Notes under the pieces: generated by a model
Database searches by the model: none
What the model was told of the DNA's origin: nothing
What the model saw: the letters and a program-made list of their open reading frames with translations, nothing else
DNA from: Thysanoteuthis rhombus
Lineage: Eukaryota > Mollusca > Cephalopoda > Oegopsida > Thysanoteuthidae
DNA length: 64,000 nt
NCBI GenBank assembly: GCA_963457665.1
Contig: OY735206.1
Coordinates: 51,425,368-51,489,367, forward strand
Direction: 5' to 3'
Part shown: in pieces, positions 36,201 to 50,060 of the stretch
How positions within the stretch are numbered: position 1 is the stretch's first letter
Layout of the letters: each line of letters starts with the position of its first letter
Made by a program: the position numbers and the translations under genes

Positions 36201-38080
36201 CATGAAATCAACAGTATTGATAAAAAAGATTTATTCAGGAAGGTTGATTTTGCTTTAATGATCCTGTCTGATGGGTTCTGAACAATATTAAGGTTCTTAA
36301 TCGACCTTTTGGTCTCTTGTCTTAAATTTACTTGTGTATCCTGATCGTTGTATAAAAGTTGAAAATTTTAACAACATATACTCCGACATAAGTGGATAGA
36401 ACCTCTTTATAAAGATTATAGCTAAGGTCAAACATTGTTACATCAGACCAATTATTGATCAATCATTGAGATGAATATTTTCACTGAATACATGTTGACA
36501 GATTCTCCAAAGCACAAGAAAACTAGACGATCAAATCTAACAAAAAAGAAAAAAAAAAAGAAAAAAGAAATTTCTATTAAGAGGACAAGACAAAAACAAG
36601 CGGTCTGCCAAATGGTGCTTTAGCCAACAAAGAAAAGGGAACAGCTAAACACAAATAGGAGTAAGAAAAATAAGAATAGAACATCAATAATTGATTCAAA
36701 ATTTTGTTTCCATATCACTAGAGACAATAAGGAGACACCAACAATATTCATGACATACATTTTTCATATCACCTTGGACAAAAGAAAAAATGAAACATAA
36801 ATAAAATTAGTAGCAGAAAATCAACTGATAAAAAAAATTAAAAATTGTAAAAAAAATAAATATTGCATTTTCGTAAAACAAAAAGAAAAGTAAATTGTTA
36901 AATAACTGAGGATTCAAACTACATCTCTTTACCCAGCAGTTTATTTAATGACTAATCCAGTATGTTGACTGATCATTATCGGATATGTTGAAAGAATTTG
37001 ACAGTCTTGGAGGGCAATGTTCTTACCAAGATTTATCATAGAGCTATTCCTGGAGATATTAAATCAGGAATTATCATTACTGCCAATTGTTCAGGAAAAG
37101 CACTTTACCTAAGTTTGGAGTCGAAGCTTTCCTTTTTCTAAATCACCGAGGTTTATATTAATCATATTTAGCAATAAACTGATTTTGCACAACACTCATC
37201 AATAACCAAGTTAATCACTTCAATTAAGTCTAATCTTGATACTAAAAATCGATTGTTAGATCATATCACCCAAAATAGTTTGGTAAACATTTCAAGTAAA
37301 CATTTAACACAGTAACTAATCTGAAAATAAGCAATCAAATTCAGACAATATATAAGACTAATTGGGTGAGAATGGTCTGCACACTCCTCTAAGAGAGTAT
37401 TGCTGGGTAAAATTCACTAATTTTTCTATTTTCTTTCTTAGGACTTTTTTCTTAAAGATTGGTATTGTGGGGAAAAGGAAAATTAGTAACAGTTAAATTT
37501 TAACTTGCTATTCTATTGTGACAGGACACTGAATCACAGCATTGCTATGATGATGCGTCTTGTGAGTTTAGTCAGTGCAAATCATTAGGAGAACAATTAT
37601 GAGAATATGCACTTAATGCTGTAGATCCTGAAATAGCCTGTTATGATGAAGGTCATAATGTAGGTTTGAAAGATTTATGATTGCTGTAATGAAAACAATA
37701 AAAATATTACATCAAATTATTTTGTCAGTAAGGAATGAATGGGAAATTGATTTTTGACAGCAGCTGGTGGGTATGTTCATAGGAATTCCCTGCTTGGTTG
37801 TAAATTTAGATCAGAGGCTAAGGTAATTAAATGAGAAATTGATAGACATAAAAATGTTAAAACAGGTCTAGTTAGTCACTCAATGAAAACCATCGCATGA
37901 CCAATGTCTTTTGGCAGCATGTTGTTTTGGAGGGGAGGGATCAATTAAAAAATTGGAAAAAGGGATGATCAATATATAAGTCACTTCTCTCAGCTTTTGT
38001 TGGGGAGTGATCATTAAAAAAGTCTGAATTTTCAAAAACAAGCAGACTGTTTTAGAAAGAACTTAGATTGGAAAAAGAAC
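33205..38080. other. Intronic sequence, nothing firm
   Basis: AT-rich, with a perfect short hairpin at 35506-35531. A 60-codon minus-strand ORF at 34862-35044 has a protein-like look but no recognised family. No supported gene. Confidence 0.6.
35506..35531. repeat. Perfect 8-bp-stem hairpin
   Basis: AGTGCGAA and TTCGCACT flank a 10-base T-rich loop; outside it CTTGATACC and CTTGATAGG form a short direct repeat. Function unknown. Confidence 0.5.
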
Positions 38081-38290
38081 ACTCCCACTAAAATCTATTC
38101 AGGAGAGGAATTTTCAAAAAACAAAAATGTTTTTTTGTAGACATAATAAGTAGTAAGTGTTTAAATGTTCAGCCCTTTAGCTCCATTGACATGGCCTGTA
38201 TGCATAATATATATATAACCAGCCAGCCATGTTGACAGTTTTAGTTGATGGTTTCTAATATTTGCATGGTAAATTCACTCATGAAAAAAA
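38081..38290 (+). repeat. Interspersed repeat, family 3, copy 2
   Basis: Ordered similarity to 6609-6860: TAGACATAATAAGTAGTAAG, TTCAGCCCTTTAGCTCCA, TGGCCTGTATGC, CAGTTTTAGTTGATGGTTTC. Class unknown. Confidence 0.5.
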
Positions 38291-40244
38291 AGTCACTCAT
38301 TCAAAATAAGAACTATTCTTGCTGGGTAATTTTAACCTCAACTATCCAGCACAGGAAATTGCAGAGTTGGTATACTTTAATTCCAAGTCTTTAACCAGGG
38401 TTATTGTGCCAGGGTTTTTATATCACTTCATTCAAATCACTTCTACTTGAAAAAGCAAGGAAACACAAATGAAATCAAAATGAATGAACTGGAACTGGCT
38501 AGAAAGAAATTCAAAACATAAATGGAATTAAAAAAGTAAAAAAAAATAAGCCGCTACAACAACAAAAGAAAAAACAAATCATGCAAATCTGGATAAGGGT
38601 ATATTTTACTAATATGTTTATAGTAAACAACTGCGCAAAAAATGACCTTTTTTTTTTTAAGGAAAGAAAATAAATAACATGTCCGGTGAATTCATTTATC
38701 GCGGGCAATTATACCGCCAGTGATTTCAACATCAGGTAAATTCATCACCAAACGTTATTAACACGTTTATACATTACAATCTCCACAAGCTTAGAGGTAA
38801 GATTACTATTTAGTGTTAAGGAGATGTGTACAGTACTAGTATTTATTAATGATGTATCGGCCTGCGATGTAATTACCTTAGGATGAATTTACCAGTCCAT
38901 GATACTCTAAGCGATGTATTTACCACAATGAATTGACTGTGAATCATTAAAAGTGATTCTTTGAAAAATCATTTATTTGTAAACAAAATTTAAGAGAAAA
39001 AAAAAAAAGAAATCCTCCTGAAAATTGATGAATTTTATTCCAGGTGATATGACGAAAAACAAAGAAAAAAAAACAAACAGAAAATAAATGAGCAAGGTGT
39101 CAATCTCTCTTTTTTTGTACATAGATTTGATACATTCTGCTGTCGGCATAAAGTAAGGAGTGATTCACTCTAAATAAAGACATGCACGTGCATTTTTGGT
39201 TCATTTATAAATAACAATAATAATAATAATCATCATAATCATTATCATCATCATTCACATGTGTGGTAGTGGTGGCAGCATCACTCTAAGAGTCATAGGT
39301 TACAATGTTTACCAACTGATAACTGGAAGTAACTTTACTCCATTTATATACAACTTCTACACAAATAAATTCTTTCTGTGAGTGTCCATCTACAGAGAAA
39401 TATGATTACTAAATAATAATTACCTTTTTTAATGAGCGCCATAGACATATGAGGACTCATGGCAAAGGGCTTGATTTACACAAAATTTTACAGTTTTGCC
39501 TCAATTACACTAATCAGACTGAAATTCTACATCATTTTGCCTGGATTAATCCCCTTGCTGTACGCCTATGATGAGAACTTTTTAGTGTCTTAAATAATGG
39601 GTTTGATTGATTATTACCAGAGTTATTAGAGTTTTTTTTTCTTTAAATTTCAAAAGCTTCTCTCTTTTTGTAATGAAGCAAAAGGTTTTATTGAGGTAAT
39701 TGTTCAGTAGTAATCTATGAAATCTTTAATTTCCATAGAAGTAAATATTTGTTATAAGCTTGATTTTGCATGAATTCATAATTCTATTTATCGAAAAAAA
39801 TTTTGTTTTATTGCTAATCATATGTACATGAAACTTATATTGTTATTGTTTTTCTGTTTTATTCCAATTTTGGTGCAAAAACAAAATTGCATAAATATTT
39901 GTAATGTTATATTTTGTCCAATCTGAGGCAATACTTCAGAAAATGTGTATAAAATGCACACTTATAGAAATCATCCATTTCTGGATATCCAAATAAAAAA
40001 ATGTTTGTTAAATATCACAATAATACAAACGATTTAAAATCAGTGAATTTTGTGAGCTCAGAAATACTACCAACTCTGGGGAAGACATAGCTTTCATATT
40101 TTCTAAGAACTCCCCATTTAATTCACTGAAATATCAATAATTTAACAGCAATATAATAATAATATAAACTTAATTCATGAATAAAGTACATACACCAGTG
40201 TGTGTTGACTTATAGTCTATTAGAAAGTGGAAGACTTTGTGGAG
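38291..40244. other. Intronic sequence
   Basis: Includes an (AAT)n/(CAT)n-rich tract at 39206-39254. No supported gene. Confidence 0.65.
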
Positions 40245-41645
40245 GTAGAATCTTGGCAGCAAAACTAGAACATATCTACGTATTTGAAGGACAGCCAATT
40301 TAAATTCAAAATATATGACTTTAAATATATATTTCTTCCAATTATAAATAAATCATTGTGCATGAATTTCTTCAAAAATTCAATCACTCCTTCAATAGCT
40401 TATTGCCTCTTGCAAGATTCTACTGACATTCTTTGAGAACTTTTAGAGATATCATGTTGACAGATGGGAGCAAATGCAGAAATGTAAGAAGAAAAAAAAA
40501 ACCAAAAATGATGAATACCTTATAATCAAAAATTTTTGGATCCACCTCAAAATTTAATTACATCTCATGTCATATGTGTTTAATCATTCCACAAAATTTC
40601 ATTGAAATTTAATGAGAACTTCTGGAGATATTGTGGGGACAAATAAGAGAGAACACAGAAACGTATAAAATATTAAAATGGAAAATTTCTTCCAATCAAA
40701 AATGGATCCCTAAATCCAGTCCAAAATTCAGTTACTTCTTCCTTAACTTGTAACTCACTGTACCACAAAATTTTGTCTTAATTCATTGGGAACTTTTGGA
40801 GATATTGTAGGGTCAGGCAGGAATGAACACAAGAACAATACAGAATTTTATTTTTAAAAAACTCAAAACATCAGATATCTCTCAATCTGCCCCAAAATCT
40901 AATCTCTCCTCCTTACAATGTGGCTTACCTTTCCAGAAAATTTGATTGAAATCCATAGAGAACTTTTGGAGGCATTGGGTTGACAGACATGAGTGAATAC
41001 AGAAATGTAAAAAATATTAAAATGGGAAAATATCTCTTAATTAAAAATGAAAACCTGGATCCACCCTAAAATTCAATCACTTTTTTCTTACTGCATGACT
41101 TAACCTTTCTACAAAATTTCATTAATATTCATCGAGAAATGTTGGAGATATTGTGGGGAAAAACAGGTGCGAATATGAAAGAAAAAAAAAATGCAAAAAT
41201 ATCTCTTTCCATTTGTTTTTTTTTTCATAAATTTCTGTATTTGCTACTGTCTGTCCATGTGATATATCTGGAAGTTCACCATAGATTTCAATTAGTTTTA
41301 TGGAAGAATAAACCATACTGTGATGAAAAAATCATTAAACTTTGGGATGGATCCATGAATTTGTTTTAGATTGAGAGCTATCTCTGCATTTTTTCCCCAT
41401 ACATGTCTATATTCATTCCTATCTGTAAACATATCTCCAAAAGTTCTCAATTCATTTCAATGACATTTTGTAGGAGGATGAACAAATGGCTATGGAAGAA
41501 GTGATCAAATTTTTGGATGAATCAATGCACAATGTCTTATTCATTATTGGAAGAAACACACATTCACAGTTGTCCATTTTGAATTTTTAAACGTCTACGC
41601 CCAAATTTCATAGAAAATCTGGCAATTTTTTTCTCAATCTGGATG
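40245..41645. mobile_element. Foldback element with 175-bp tandem units in opposite orientations
   Basis: Five head-to-tail units carry the core GAGAACTTTTGGAGATATTG, at about 40435, 40614, 40788, 40958 and 41134 (spacing 170-179 bp). After a T-rich turn at about 41200 come at least two inverted units (cores at about 41274 and 41443). The outer ends are also inverted copies: TTTCTTCCAATTATAAATAA then TCATTGTGCATGAAT at about 40330, and its reverse complement at about 41510-41580. Outer GGCAGCAAAACT/GCCAGATTTTCT may mark the termini. No coding capacity. A 3-unit palindromic array of this kind could fold into a long hairpin. Confidence 0.85.
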
Positions 41646-42920
41646 GTTTTATAATATGATTCAATGTTATAGTTAATATTCTGCCACCAAAAAAATGATA
41701 ACTCAAAAAACGTGCCAGTAACTGATATACTATTAACTGAAATACAATATTTAGGAAGAAATTGAATGAAGAAGTCAATTGTAAAATTAGTTTAATGCTT
41801 TTCTAAACTGACTAGAATAGAGTTTTTTCATTTTTTTCAAAAATGGTTGCAAATATCATATTTTTGTTTGTTGAAGGTGGTCAAGAGAAGGAATAAAACC
41901 TATATGCTAGCAAAGATCTGTCAGATTTGAAAAGATATGAAAGAAACAAAAATTCATTAGTTTCAAACTGAGGCATAACAAGAGGAGGGCAAGAGGGGAC
42001 AATCACCCTGGCCGTAGGTGTGAAGGAACACAAAATTTCCTCTGGCCTATTGATTAATGATTATTTTCTGTAGTATGAAGCACAATGCCACTTGGTATTA
42101 TCTTTGTCCCCAGGCACTGTGAACCCTTGAATGCAAATATTACTGCTGTAGCATGACTAATTTTCATGTAACGTGTGATATTATTAATTCTTTCATTTGT
42201 TACTTTTCATCAAATTTCATTTTTAGATTCATCTTATAATTTATGTTCCAGTTTTTAATATAATTAAAAAATCGTATTGAAGAAAATGTAGTAAACAATT
42301 TTAAAACATGACTGCTGACTATGCATGTACGTGGCTATACTGAATCATTCTGATTACTATAGAATTGACTACATCTGTTGAATATTTGAGACTATGCAAT
42401 TGACCACACTTGTTCATTGTTTTACACGGCTTGATGGTAAATCTAAAGTGAAGCTTTGTATTACGTTTTTATTTCCAAGCAAAAATATTAGATAACATGA
42501 TAAGGTCAACCATATATACAAGGCCCGAGTGAATGATGAAGCAAGCATTGATTAATAAAAAAGAGAGATAGGGAGAATAATGAGAAAAGCTATCATTGAA
42601 TTAAGAGAGGTGCAGAGAAGAATAAAGAGTACATAAACCAAGAAAAGGCTTTAAAAAAAAAAAAAAAGTCAATATCTTGAGTAAAATGCTTGAAAGAAAC
42701 TGAAAGAAAATAAATTCAGCTTTGCATACATCATTAATCCATTAACTGATGAAGATTGAAATTTCAACCATTGCAGTAATAGTAATAACTATTACTCTTC
42801 ACCACCTGCTATAGTCAATAGGTTGAAGTTTTTAAAAGAAATAAAAATACCGATACCAATAATGACAGAAAGGTAATAGTTTTAGATAGTATAAAGAGAA
42901 AGAAATTTTTAAAATGGTTA
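41646..42920. other. Intronic sequence, nothing recognised
   Basis: AT-rich, with one GC-richer patch near 41990-42040 that may be repeat-derived. No supported gene. Confidence 0.6.
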
Positions 42921-43502
42921 CAGGGGTTCCCAATCTTTTCATCCCTCTGTACTTGTTTGGGATTCCGATAGATTCCCATGTACCACTAAGAATTAAGGAT
43001 TAAAAAAATTATTAAACATATCTATCTTAATCCAAGCTCCATTTAATCGTAAGTGAAAGGTTGGGAAATTTTCTTCAAGTTCCTATTCCAGCTTTGTGAG
43101 ATGATGAGGGATTAATTCTTTGCATAGGTCAGTCTTGAATTGTGAGGTGGTTGAGCCGGTTTTTTGGCAACAGGTTCATTAAGAGGATAGTTAACTCTGG
43201 CAACTACACAATGAACATCGTTCAGGTGTTTGGAGATTTGATTTAATTCCCAACAACACTGAAAATATTGACTCACAAAGCCATGTTGATAGCAATAACA
43301 GTAGTGCTTCAAGTTGAAGTAGCACGATTTTGAATAAGGCTTATATGCATAGAAGAAAGAGGGAGGAGAACTTGCCAAGTTGGTTGCATCTATCAGCTTT
43401 GTAACGAAGTTGTTACACTGTACAGCAGTATACATGGTTATACTTTTAAACTTCTACATGCCCCTTGAGAAGTGCCAATGTACCCCAAGTTGGGAACCTC
43501 TG
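42921..43502. mobile_element. hAT-type non-autonomous element, 582 bp
   Basis: The termini CAGGGGTTCCCAATC and, inverted, CAGAGGTTCCCAACTT match the CAGGGGTTCCCAA(C)CTT ends of many hAT elements; both are followed inward by GTACC/TGTAC-containing sequence. The 8-bp flanks (AATGGTTA / GTTTAGAA) are no longer identical, so the duplication has decayed or was misjudged by a base. The 107-codon ORF inside has no hAT transposase motif. Confidence 0.75.
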
Positions 43503-43610
43503 GTTTAGAAGAATGAAAGAAGAGAATAGAAGATTGACAGAGGCAAATGAAGGAATGAAATTATCAAGAAGGGAAAAAAATAATACACAGAAAAGACAAA
43601 TCAGAACAGA

Positions 43611-44124
43611 TTTATTATACACTGATTTACTCAGTCTAATGTCTTCATCTTGGTTGTTATGCTAAACCTCCTCAGTAGACACAAAAATAAACACAATATG
43701 GGAACTTTCTGGAAGATATAGGCAAGCGACATTCAGGTTTAAGGCTCCAAGTTTCCACCATCAGATTGTCCTACCCTATGGGACAATGACCTAGAGGATA
43801 AAAGCATTGGTTTAGTGTATTGAGTAGAGTGGCAGTCGTGTAGCTAAATCTAGAGGTCAAGTTGTGAAAAATCATCTATTCTGGTTTAGTGGAAGAGGCA
43901 GACAAGCAACATCACAAGGGCAAAATAACTTGAAAGAATTAACTACTACAAGACATTCTCTAGCTTGGTAAGTGGAATCAAAACAATCTATCTCTGTGGA
44001 TTGAATAAAGTTTGAAATTCCCAGAAAGTTACCAACAACAATAAACACTGGAGAAGGCCGGAGGGTAAAATGATCAAAACATGACTACAACGACCAAGAT
44101 GCGTAAGTCAGTGTATAATAATTC
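43611..44124 (-). mobile_element. MITE, family 1, copy 3 (both TIRs)
   Basis: The left end TTATACACTGATTTACTCAG then TCTAATGTCTTCATCTTGGT is inverted at the right end (ACCAAGATGCGTAAG then TCAGTGTATAATAA). Internal blocks read on the minus strand (GGCCTTCTCCAG, GGGAATTTCAAAC, TAGATTGTTTTGATTCC, TTGCTTGTCTGCCTCTTCCA) match copies 1 and 2. No transposase, so non-autonomous; superfamily not assigned. Confidence 0.7.
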
Positions 44125-45076
44125 CACACCTCAGAATTTCAGACAGAACAGATTTATTAGATCAAAAGTAATTAGGAAACATAGGGAGGTGAGATAACCT
44201 AGAAAAAGGGCAAGAAGAATACATTGACTCGAAAATACAAAAGAGCAGAGAGTATGTGATAAGAGATAACTGATAACACCAAGTTTGGGAAATGAGATCA
44301 AAGAGTTAATTTGGAAGATAGGTGTTTAGGATAGAGAACACTAACTGGAAGTCAGGAGACACTGAGAAGCAAGATGGGTATCAAGACACCAAAAGATATT
44401 TCTAAGAATACTCGGTAGAGATGAATAAAAAAGAAATATGAGAGAGAGTGGGAGGAGAGAGAGATGGATATAGATAGTAGGACAGGAATACATAGATTTG
44501 CTGCAGATCAAACAAATGCACAACTGAATGAATACCTATTTTGTTATCGGTGCCAGCCAATTCGGAGGTCCTCTGAAGTGCTGTAGGAAACGAACATGTC
44601 ATTTTTTAGTAAAAATATTGGTTTGTGAGAAGTGGAAAAAAAAAAAAAAAAAAATTCAAATTTTCTTTCAATGCAAAGGTTAGTGCTCTATGATTTGTGT
44701 GTGTTCACTTTTCTTCACAATTTGACAACACTGAACACCACATGTGAAGAGTTTAGTGCATTTAAGGAGGGTGTGAAGGATAGGGGTGGGCTGTGAGTGT
44801 GTTTGTGTATGTGTGTGAGATAGCTAGAAACTTTGATCAGACAATGTTTTGACCGACAGAATCCTTTGCAGGAAAGTAAATTGAAATTATATTGGGAAAG
44901 ATCAGGGCCCCTTATATAAAAAATGATTTCTGCACAAAGTTTCTCACTTATAGAAAACAGAACAATAAATAAAATTGCTTCACAAGTCTTTCATGTTGTA
45001 GTTCAAGGTGATACATTTTAATTATTTCTTCATTATCTTCTGTAAACTGCTTACTTTCTGTATTTAACAATGAGTA

Positions 45077-45107
<31 letters not shown>

Positions 45108-47723
45108 CTACGAAAAAAAATGATAATATAATCTACCAAATATCACTTTCTGTATATTTTTGAGTATAAGTGACTGTGAGTGTAGAATGAGATCAGAATT
45201 GAGCAAAAATTTCAGAAAATCAACTTTGAATATAACCCAAGTCTGTTATTTTGCCATAACATTGTCATAAGAGATATCCCTTTTTTTAGGAATCCAACAT
45301 TTATGGCACTTTGTCAGCACTCACTGAAACATGATCTCCAACATATCGATCACTGTTTTCAGGTTATAAAAGTGAAATTCCCATCAGTGGTAATGAAACT
45401 TTCAGAAAAAAATTATTTTTGATGGATAATACATGATACACACCATATATTACCTACATAGCATTTGATACAAAACCTTGGTAATGAATTGAGTTAAAAC
45501 AACTGGCATTATTGTTCACTAATATGTATTGTGTTTGATAGAGCGGTAATCATATAGGCAAAAGGTTTTGGCCATTTTTGACTGATCCGAGTAGTAGTCA
45601 AACTGCTGATTTTAGGCCATTTTTTTTAGTTAATTTTTCGTTAAAAAAAACTTGTCTGATATTCAAGAATATACAATATTCATTAACTAGCTGTTTGTGT
45701 AACCTGTGAGGGATTTGTCAAATGGAAAATTCCATTCACTTTAATGATTATATCCAAGGTCTATTTGATATTAACAAAAAATTAGATTTGAATCCATATG
45801 ACTATTTGACAACTAGACACAGCATTATGTAATTGTTTTTTGTCCACTCTATACAAGCTTGTCTTTCAAGTGGAAGATAAGTTTGAATATATCGTATTAG
45901 GTTGGCTTTGAATCTAACAGATATATCTTGAATGGATTGTTTTGTCATAAATGATGCTAAATCCAGTGAAACCATATTAGAGATTGTGACCCAACAGTTC
46001 CACACAAGATAATTCAGCACATCTCAGTCAGGTTTAATCAACATTGACAGAAGATTACAGAACAAAGTCATATGCCACAGCCAGCAGTATAGTTTGTATT
46101 TGAACTCATCAAGCAATAAAGAAGTCAATTAATGACAGGGGAAACTGAGAAAATAAATTACAAAATTGAACTACAGAAGTAAATTAATTTCCCAAAATAA
46201 TTTACCTCAAAAACGATTTTAATTTTTGCATTTCAATAAATTGTTTTAGTTTTTTTTTGTTGGCCCTTGCACTAAATTGTCGACATGGAATTTCTTGTGC
46301 AGGAATGTCGGCAAACCATTAGCAAAGATGACAAAAATACAAATTCCGTTTAGTTACTATTTTGTATTGAAAATTATTAAAAGCAGAATCGATGTATACC
46401 AACCAGATATAGTATGAGTACAGTTAGTTAGTTTAACTGAGAGAAATTAAGGTTATTTTGGTTAAATAAGCAAAAGAAAATGAAATAGTTCATTTTATTT
46501 GATTAATATTTTGGCTTGAAAAAACTGAAGTGAACTTGGTTATTTACAGATATTCCTTGCTATATTGGGTGTGGTGTGTTTTACAATAATCAATTTTTGA
46601 AATAGTAAAAAAAAATGTGCACAACGCGAAATGTCCGCCCATAAATATAAGTTAAAACATGCATTTCTTTAAGTGCAATACTTCAACCAGTTTGAATCAC
46701 AAAACTAACAAAACTAAATAATCAAATGAATTTGTGAAGATATGTGACATGTGACAAAAGGATTTAATCAATGAGTTTATGCGTGTCAATGATCATACAA
46801 GATTTTAGTGCATGAATGAAGCAAGGAATAAATGTAGAAGTAGAACTGGATTTTGTAATGAAATTCAAATTTAAGAGGTATACAAGCATGAAAGACTTGA
46901 TTAAAGTTGACACACATCATTAGAAAGATTAAATGCAGTTTAACCTTTTCATTGCAAAGCATATCTTTTTTTTTTAACGCTGTAACTCCCATCCCAGGTT
47001 CTCTTGTCACGGACGATTTGTTAATCTGTAGCAGCTAACAGGTTAAATACTTGACCTATTTATATAAAAAAAAAAGTTACCTGTTCATGAGTGGAAAGTT
47101 ATACAAACATTTACTAGTTGCCATGTCACCAAAGTAAGTATGCAAGGAGATGCTGCCATCTTGTGAAATGATAACACACTATTGTAAGACGAGTCATCTC
47201 ATCGATGAGTTATCTTGTCTGTGGCAACCAAGAGGTCAATAGTACCAACATTTATACTTATGTTATCACAAATTTTTCAAGTATTTTATTTTCAATAATT
47301 CAATAATGGAAATCAAATCATTTTTGTACATTTTGAAGTTGGATTTGTTTTCTTTCAGAGGTAAGTCATTGTTAACAAACCTCATCTACTCAGCACATAC
47401 ATTTATATGTTCCAGTTTGATTTTTCTTTTTTTTTGCTACAGTGACATAAGAAACTAAATTGAATTATAATGGAAACCTGGAATGGCAATGTATCACATA
47501 GGATAACTTTATCCTAAAAATGAACTAAAATAAGTAAACTTTTTAGTAGATTCTATCCTGAACACCCGAATGCCATCTGGTCAATTCGTCTCTGGTACAT
47601 TGGTTGTCAGTCAATTTGTGGAGATAATTAGTCACTGATTCCAAAAAAAATGTTCAAAATTAAAGAAAAGTAAAGTTTATTAGATATTGAATTATCAAAA
47701 TTCAAGATTACTGAAATTGCTTT
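44125..47723. other. Intronic sequence
   Basis: Includes the (GAT)n tract at 45079-45107. No supported gene; the ORFs are short and unrelated to known families. Confidence 0.6.
45079..45107. repeat. (GAT)n microsatellite
   Basis: About nine GAT triplets, the same triplet that forms the tail of the LINE copies, but with no LINE sequence recognisable upstream. Confidence 0.9.
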
Positions 47724-48030
47724 GTCCACTCAGATGATGTAATGGTTAGCATGTCTGCCTCACATGAAGAAGGAACCCAGATTCAATTCCCAGTATGAAT
47801 TAAGAGAGTAGAAAACTCTTCATTAGGACAAATTTCTCTGTACACTCAGAAGCTGACTACACCCTAAGCTGTAATTAGGGTGGAAAAAATTGGGAATGAA
47901 GTCATGCTCTCCCCTATTCAAAAGAATAGTAGCAAATGAAAGAGGAACCTTCTGGTCACCTCCAAATGTCAGCACAGTATAAGTCTTTGACTTAGACTGA
48001 CATGCATGCATACAACAGCTTTCAATCACA
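47724..48030 (+). repeat. tRNA-derived SINE
   Basis: The head (47724-47800) has a tRNA layout: TAATGGTTAGCATGTCTG (box A) and, 34 bases on, AGATTCAATTCCC (box B, consensus GGTTCGAATCC). The tRNA-unrelated body (GTACACTCAGAAGCTGACTA, GGAACCTTCTGGTCACCTCC) runs to about 48030. No intact acceptor stem or CCA-ready end, so not a working tRNA. Confidence 0.7.
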
Positions 48031-50060
48031 TTTTTTAGATGCTAGTTCATATGGTTTCTTCTCCCCCTGAATAAATTCTTTAATGAAAATTATGTTTCGG
48101 AACTAGATTAAAATATGCTGAATTGGTATAAGATTTTTTGTCCAATGAGTATTGTTCCAGCCAACAAACAAACAGATTATAACAAACATTGGAGATGTAT
48201 TGTCCTATTGACAAATTTATCTCATGACCAATTCCTAGTGTTGATTTGTCTTAGCACCCATTGGATAGCTACTTGAAATCTACTAGAGACAGTATTTCTT
48301 TTAAATAAAACCTGAAGATGCTACAAATTTACAGCTAAGAAAAAATCACTATTAGAGCAGGGAGGGGCAGAGAGAATATCAAAGAATACAAAAATAAATC
48401 AACGTCCAAATTCTTAGAAATAAACATTGTCTGATCAAAATTGCGTATGGTTGGGGTTGTGCCTCTCATTTTACTAGGATGAGCTAATTAAAATATGATG
48501 GATGCATTTCTAATTTATTTTATTCACTAACATAACATACTTTCAAAACAATATTCTAGCTTGCTCTCTAATATGTATACATCTGAGGGGGGGTGCAGAA
48601 TGATTACTAATTAAAAGGAGAGCCCTCACTCACAGGTAGGAGAATTAATCATCACTTCTATTACTACAGTGATTGCTATGATGATAGGTGCCTTTCCACA
48701 CAATGTTTTTATGCCTACCACAAACATACAACTACAAAACAACGACAACGATACAACTAACAACAAAAATAAGTTGAGATTTATAGAACAGTCTAATATT
48801 TCAAAATCTCTAGATTGTATGGTTGTGCCTGTTCTTTTGTACAAATAATAAAGGGTAGTTGTAGAATACAAGAAGTGAATGGAAGCAACAAGAAGTGAAG
48901 CAAAGATATCATTTATCACCATTAAAAATTGCTCTAATCAATGAATAATCCCTACCCCAAGCCCTGAATTATTCAATGAATCACCACAAAACCTCAGCTT
49001 TTTAAAAAATCATTTTCCCTTTGCTTCTTGGTGTTTTCCATTGCTTTTTGTTTTTTACAGGGAAGGAAGATGAAAACATTATTGAAAAAAAAAAACACAT
49101 ATGCAAGTACATCTTTCAAAAATGCATTTATATTCACAGAAATTAAAACAATGTTGCAGCAAACATTGTGATTTATTTTGCAGTTTTGAAACTAAAAATG
49201 ATGGCCATCCAAAACTTTGTTTAAATTCAATCTGTGACTCAAGACAAAAGGGCATAAAGATAACATTGAATTTTAGAGATATTCTGTAATCTACTCTGTA
49301 CCGAAACAATTTCACACCAGGGGGTAAAATTACATTGTGCATATATGGGTTAGTCTTGTTCATTTGGTAACCTAGTAAATGACGTTTTATCAATTGTACA
49401 CAATCTATTTTTAACTAACTAAACCCACAGAAATCCCACAGGTGTTGACTAAGATTATTCATTATGTCATGACTCTGCTCCTCTCTCACCCTTTCCCGTC
49501 TGTTCTTCCCTTCTTTTCAATTTCCATAAACCGTCCAAGTTTTTCATCTAAATGTTACACAATCATGATTAGTTTTATATGCAAAAATCTTCCTAGCCGT
49601 TCCAATTAACTATCAAACTTTGTTTCCTACCCTCCTCCTTCCTATCCACTCATTAAATTAGTCAACTTTTCTCTGACCCTATCTCTTCCTACTCTCATTG
49701 AAATAACCAACTTTCATTTCTCTCTCTCATCTTACCCTCTTGTTGAACTACCTAACCTTTCCCTTTTGTTATCATGGAAAGTGTAACATTCAAATGCAGG
49801 TAGAGACAAGCCAAATTAATGAAATAGATATTTATGAGAAATCTATATATGAGAAAAGCTAGATAAATGAGCTGTAAATATAAAATGAATGATTAAAAAA
49901 TCTAAATTTGAACGTTAAAAATTAACAATGTTTTATTAAAAAACCCAATAGTGCAAATAATTATGTGAAGGTCCTGATAAGGAAAAGATAAAAAATATTG
50001 TGATAATCCAGATGGTCTCATATAGAAAAATGTAAACATCTACAATATGTGAAAGCAAGA
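48031..50060. other. Intronic sequence
   Basis: A pyrimidine-rich stretch lies at 49470-49770 and the remainder is AT-rich. ORFs at 48626-48922 and 49079-49393 show no recognised domain. Confidence 0.6.

Noticed and set aside
43112-43435. 107-residue minus-strand ORF, cysteine- and tyrosine-rich
   Set aside because: Lies inside a hAT-ended non-autonomous element, shows no transposase motif and no splice or homology support.
48626-48922. 98-residue hydrophobic minus-strand ORF
   Set aside because: Composition follows AT-rich DNA; no signal, domain or homology was recognised.
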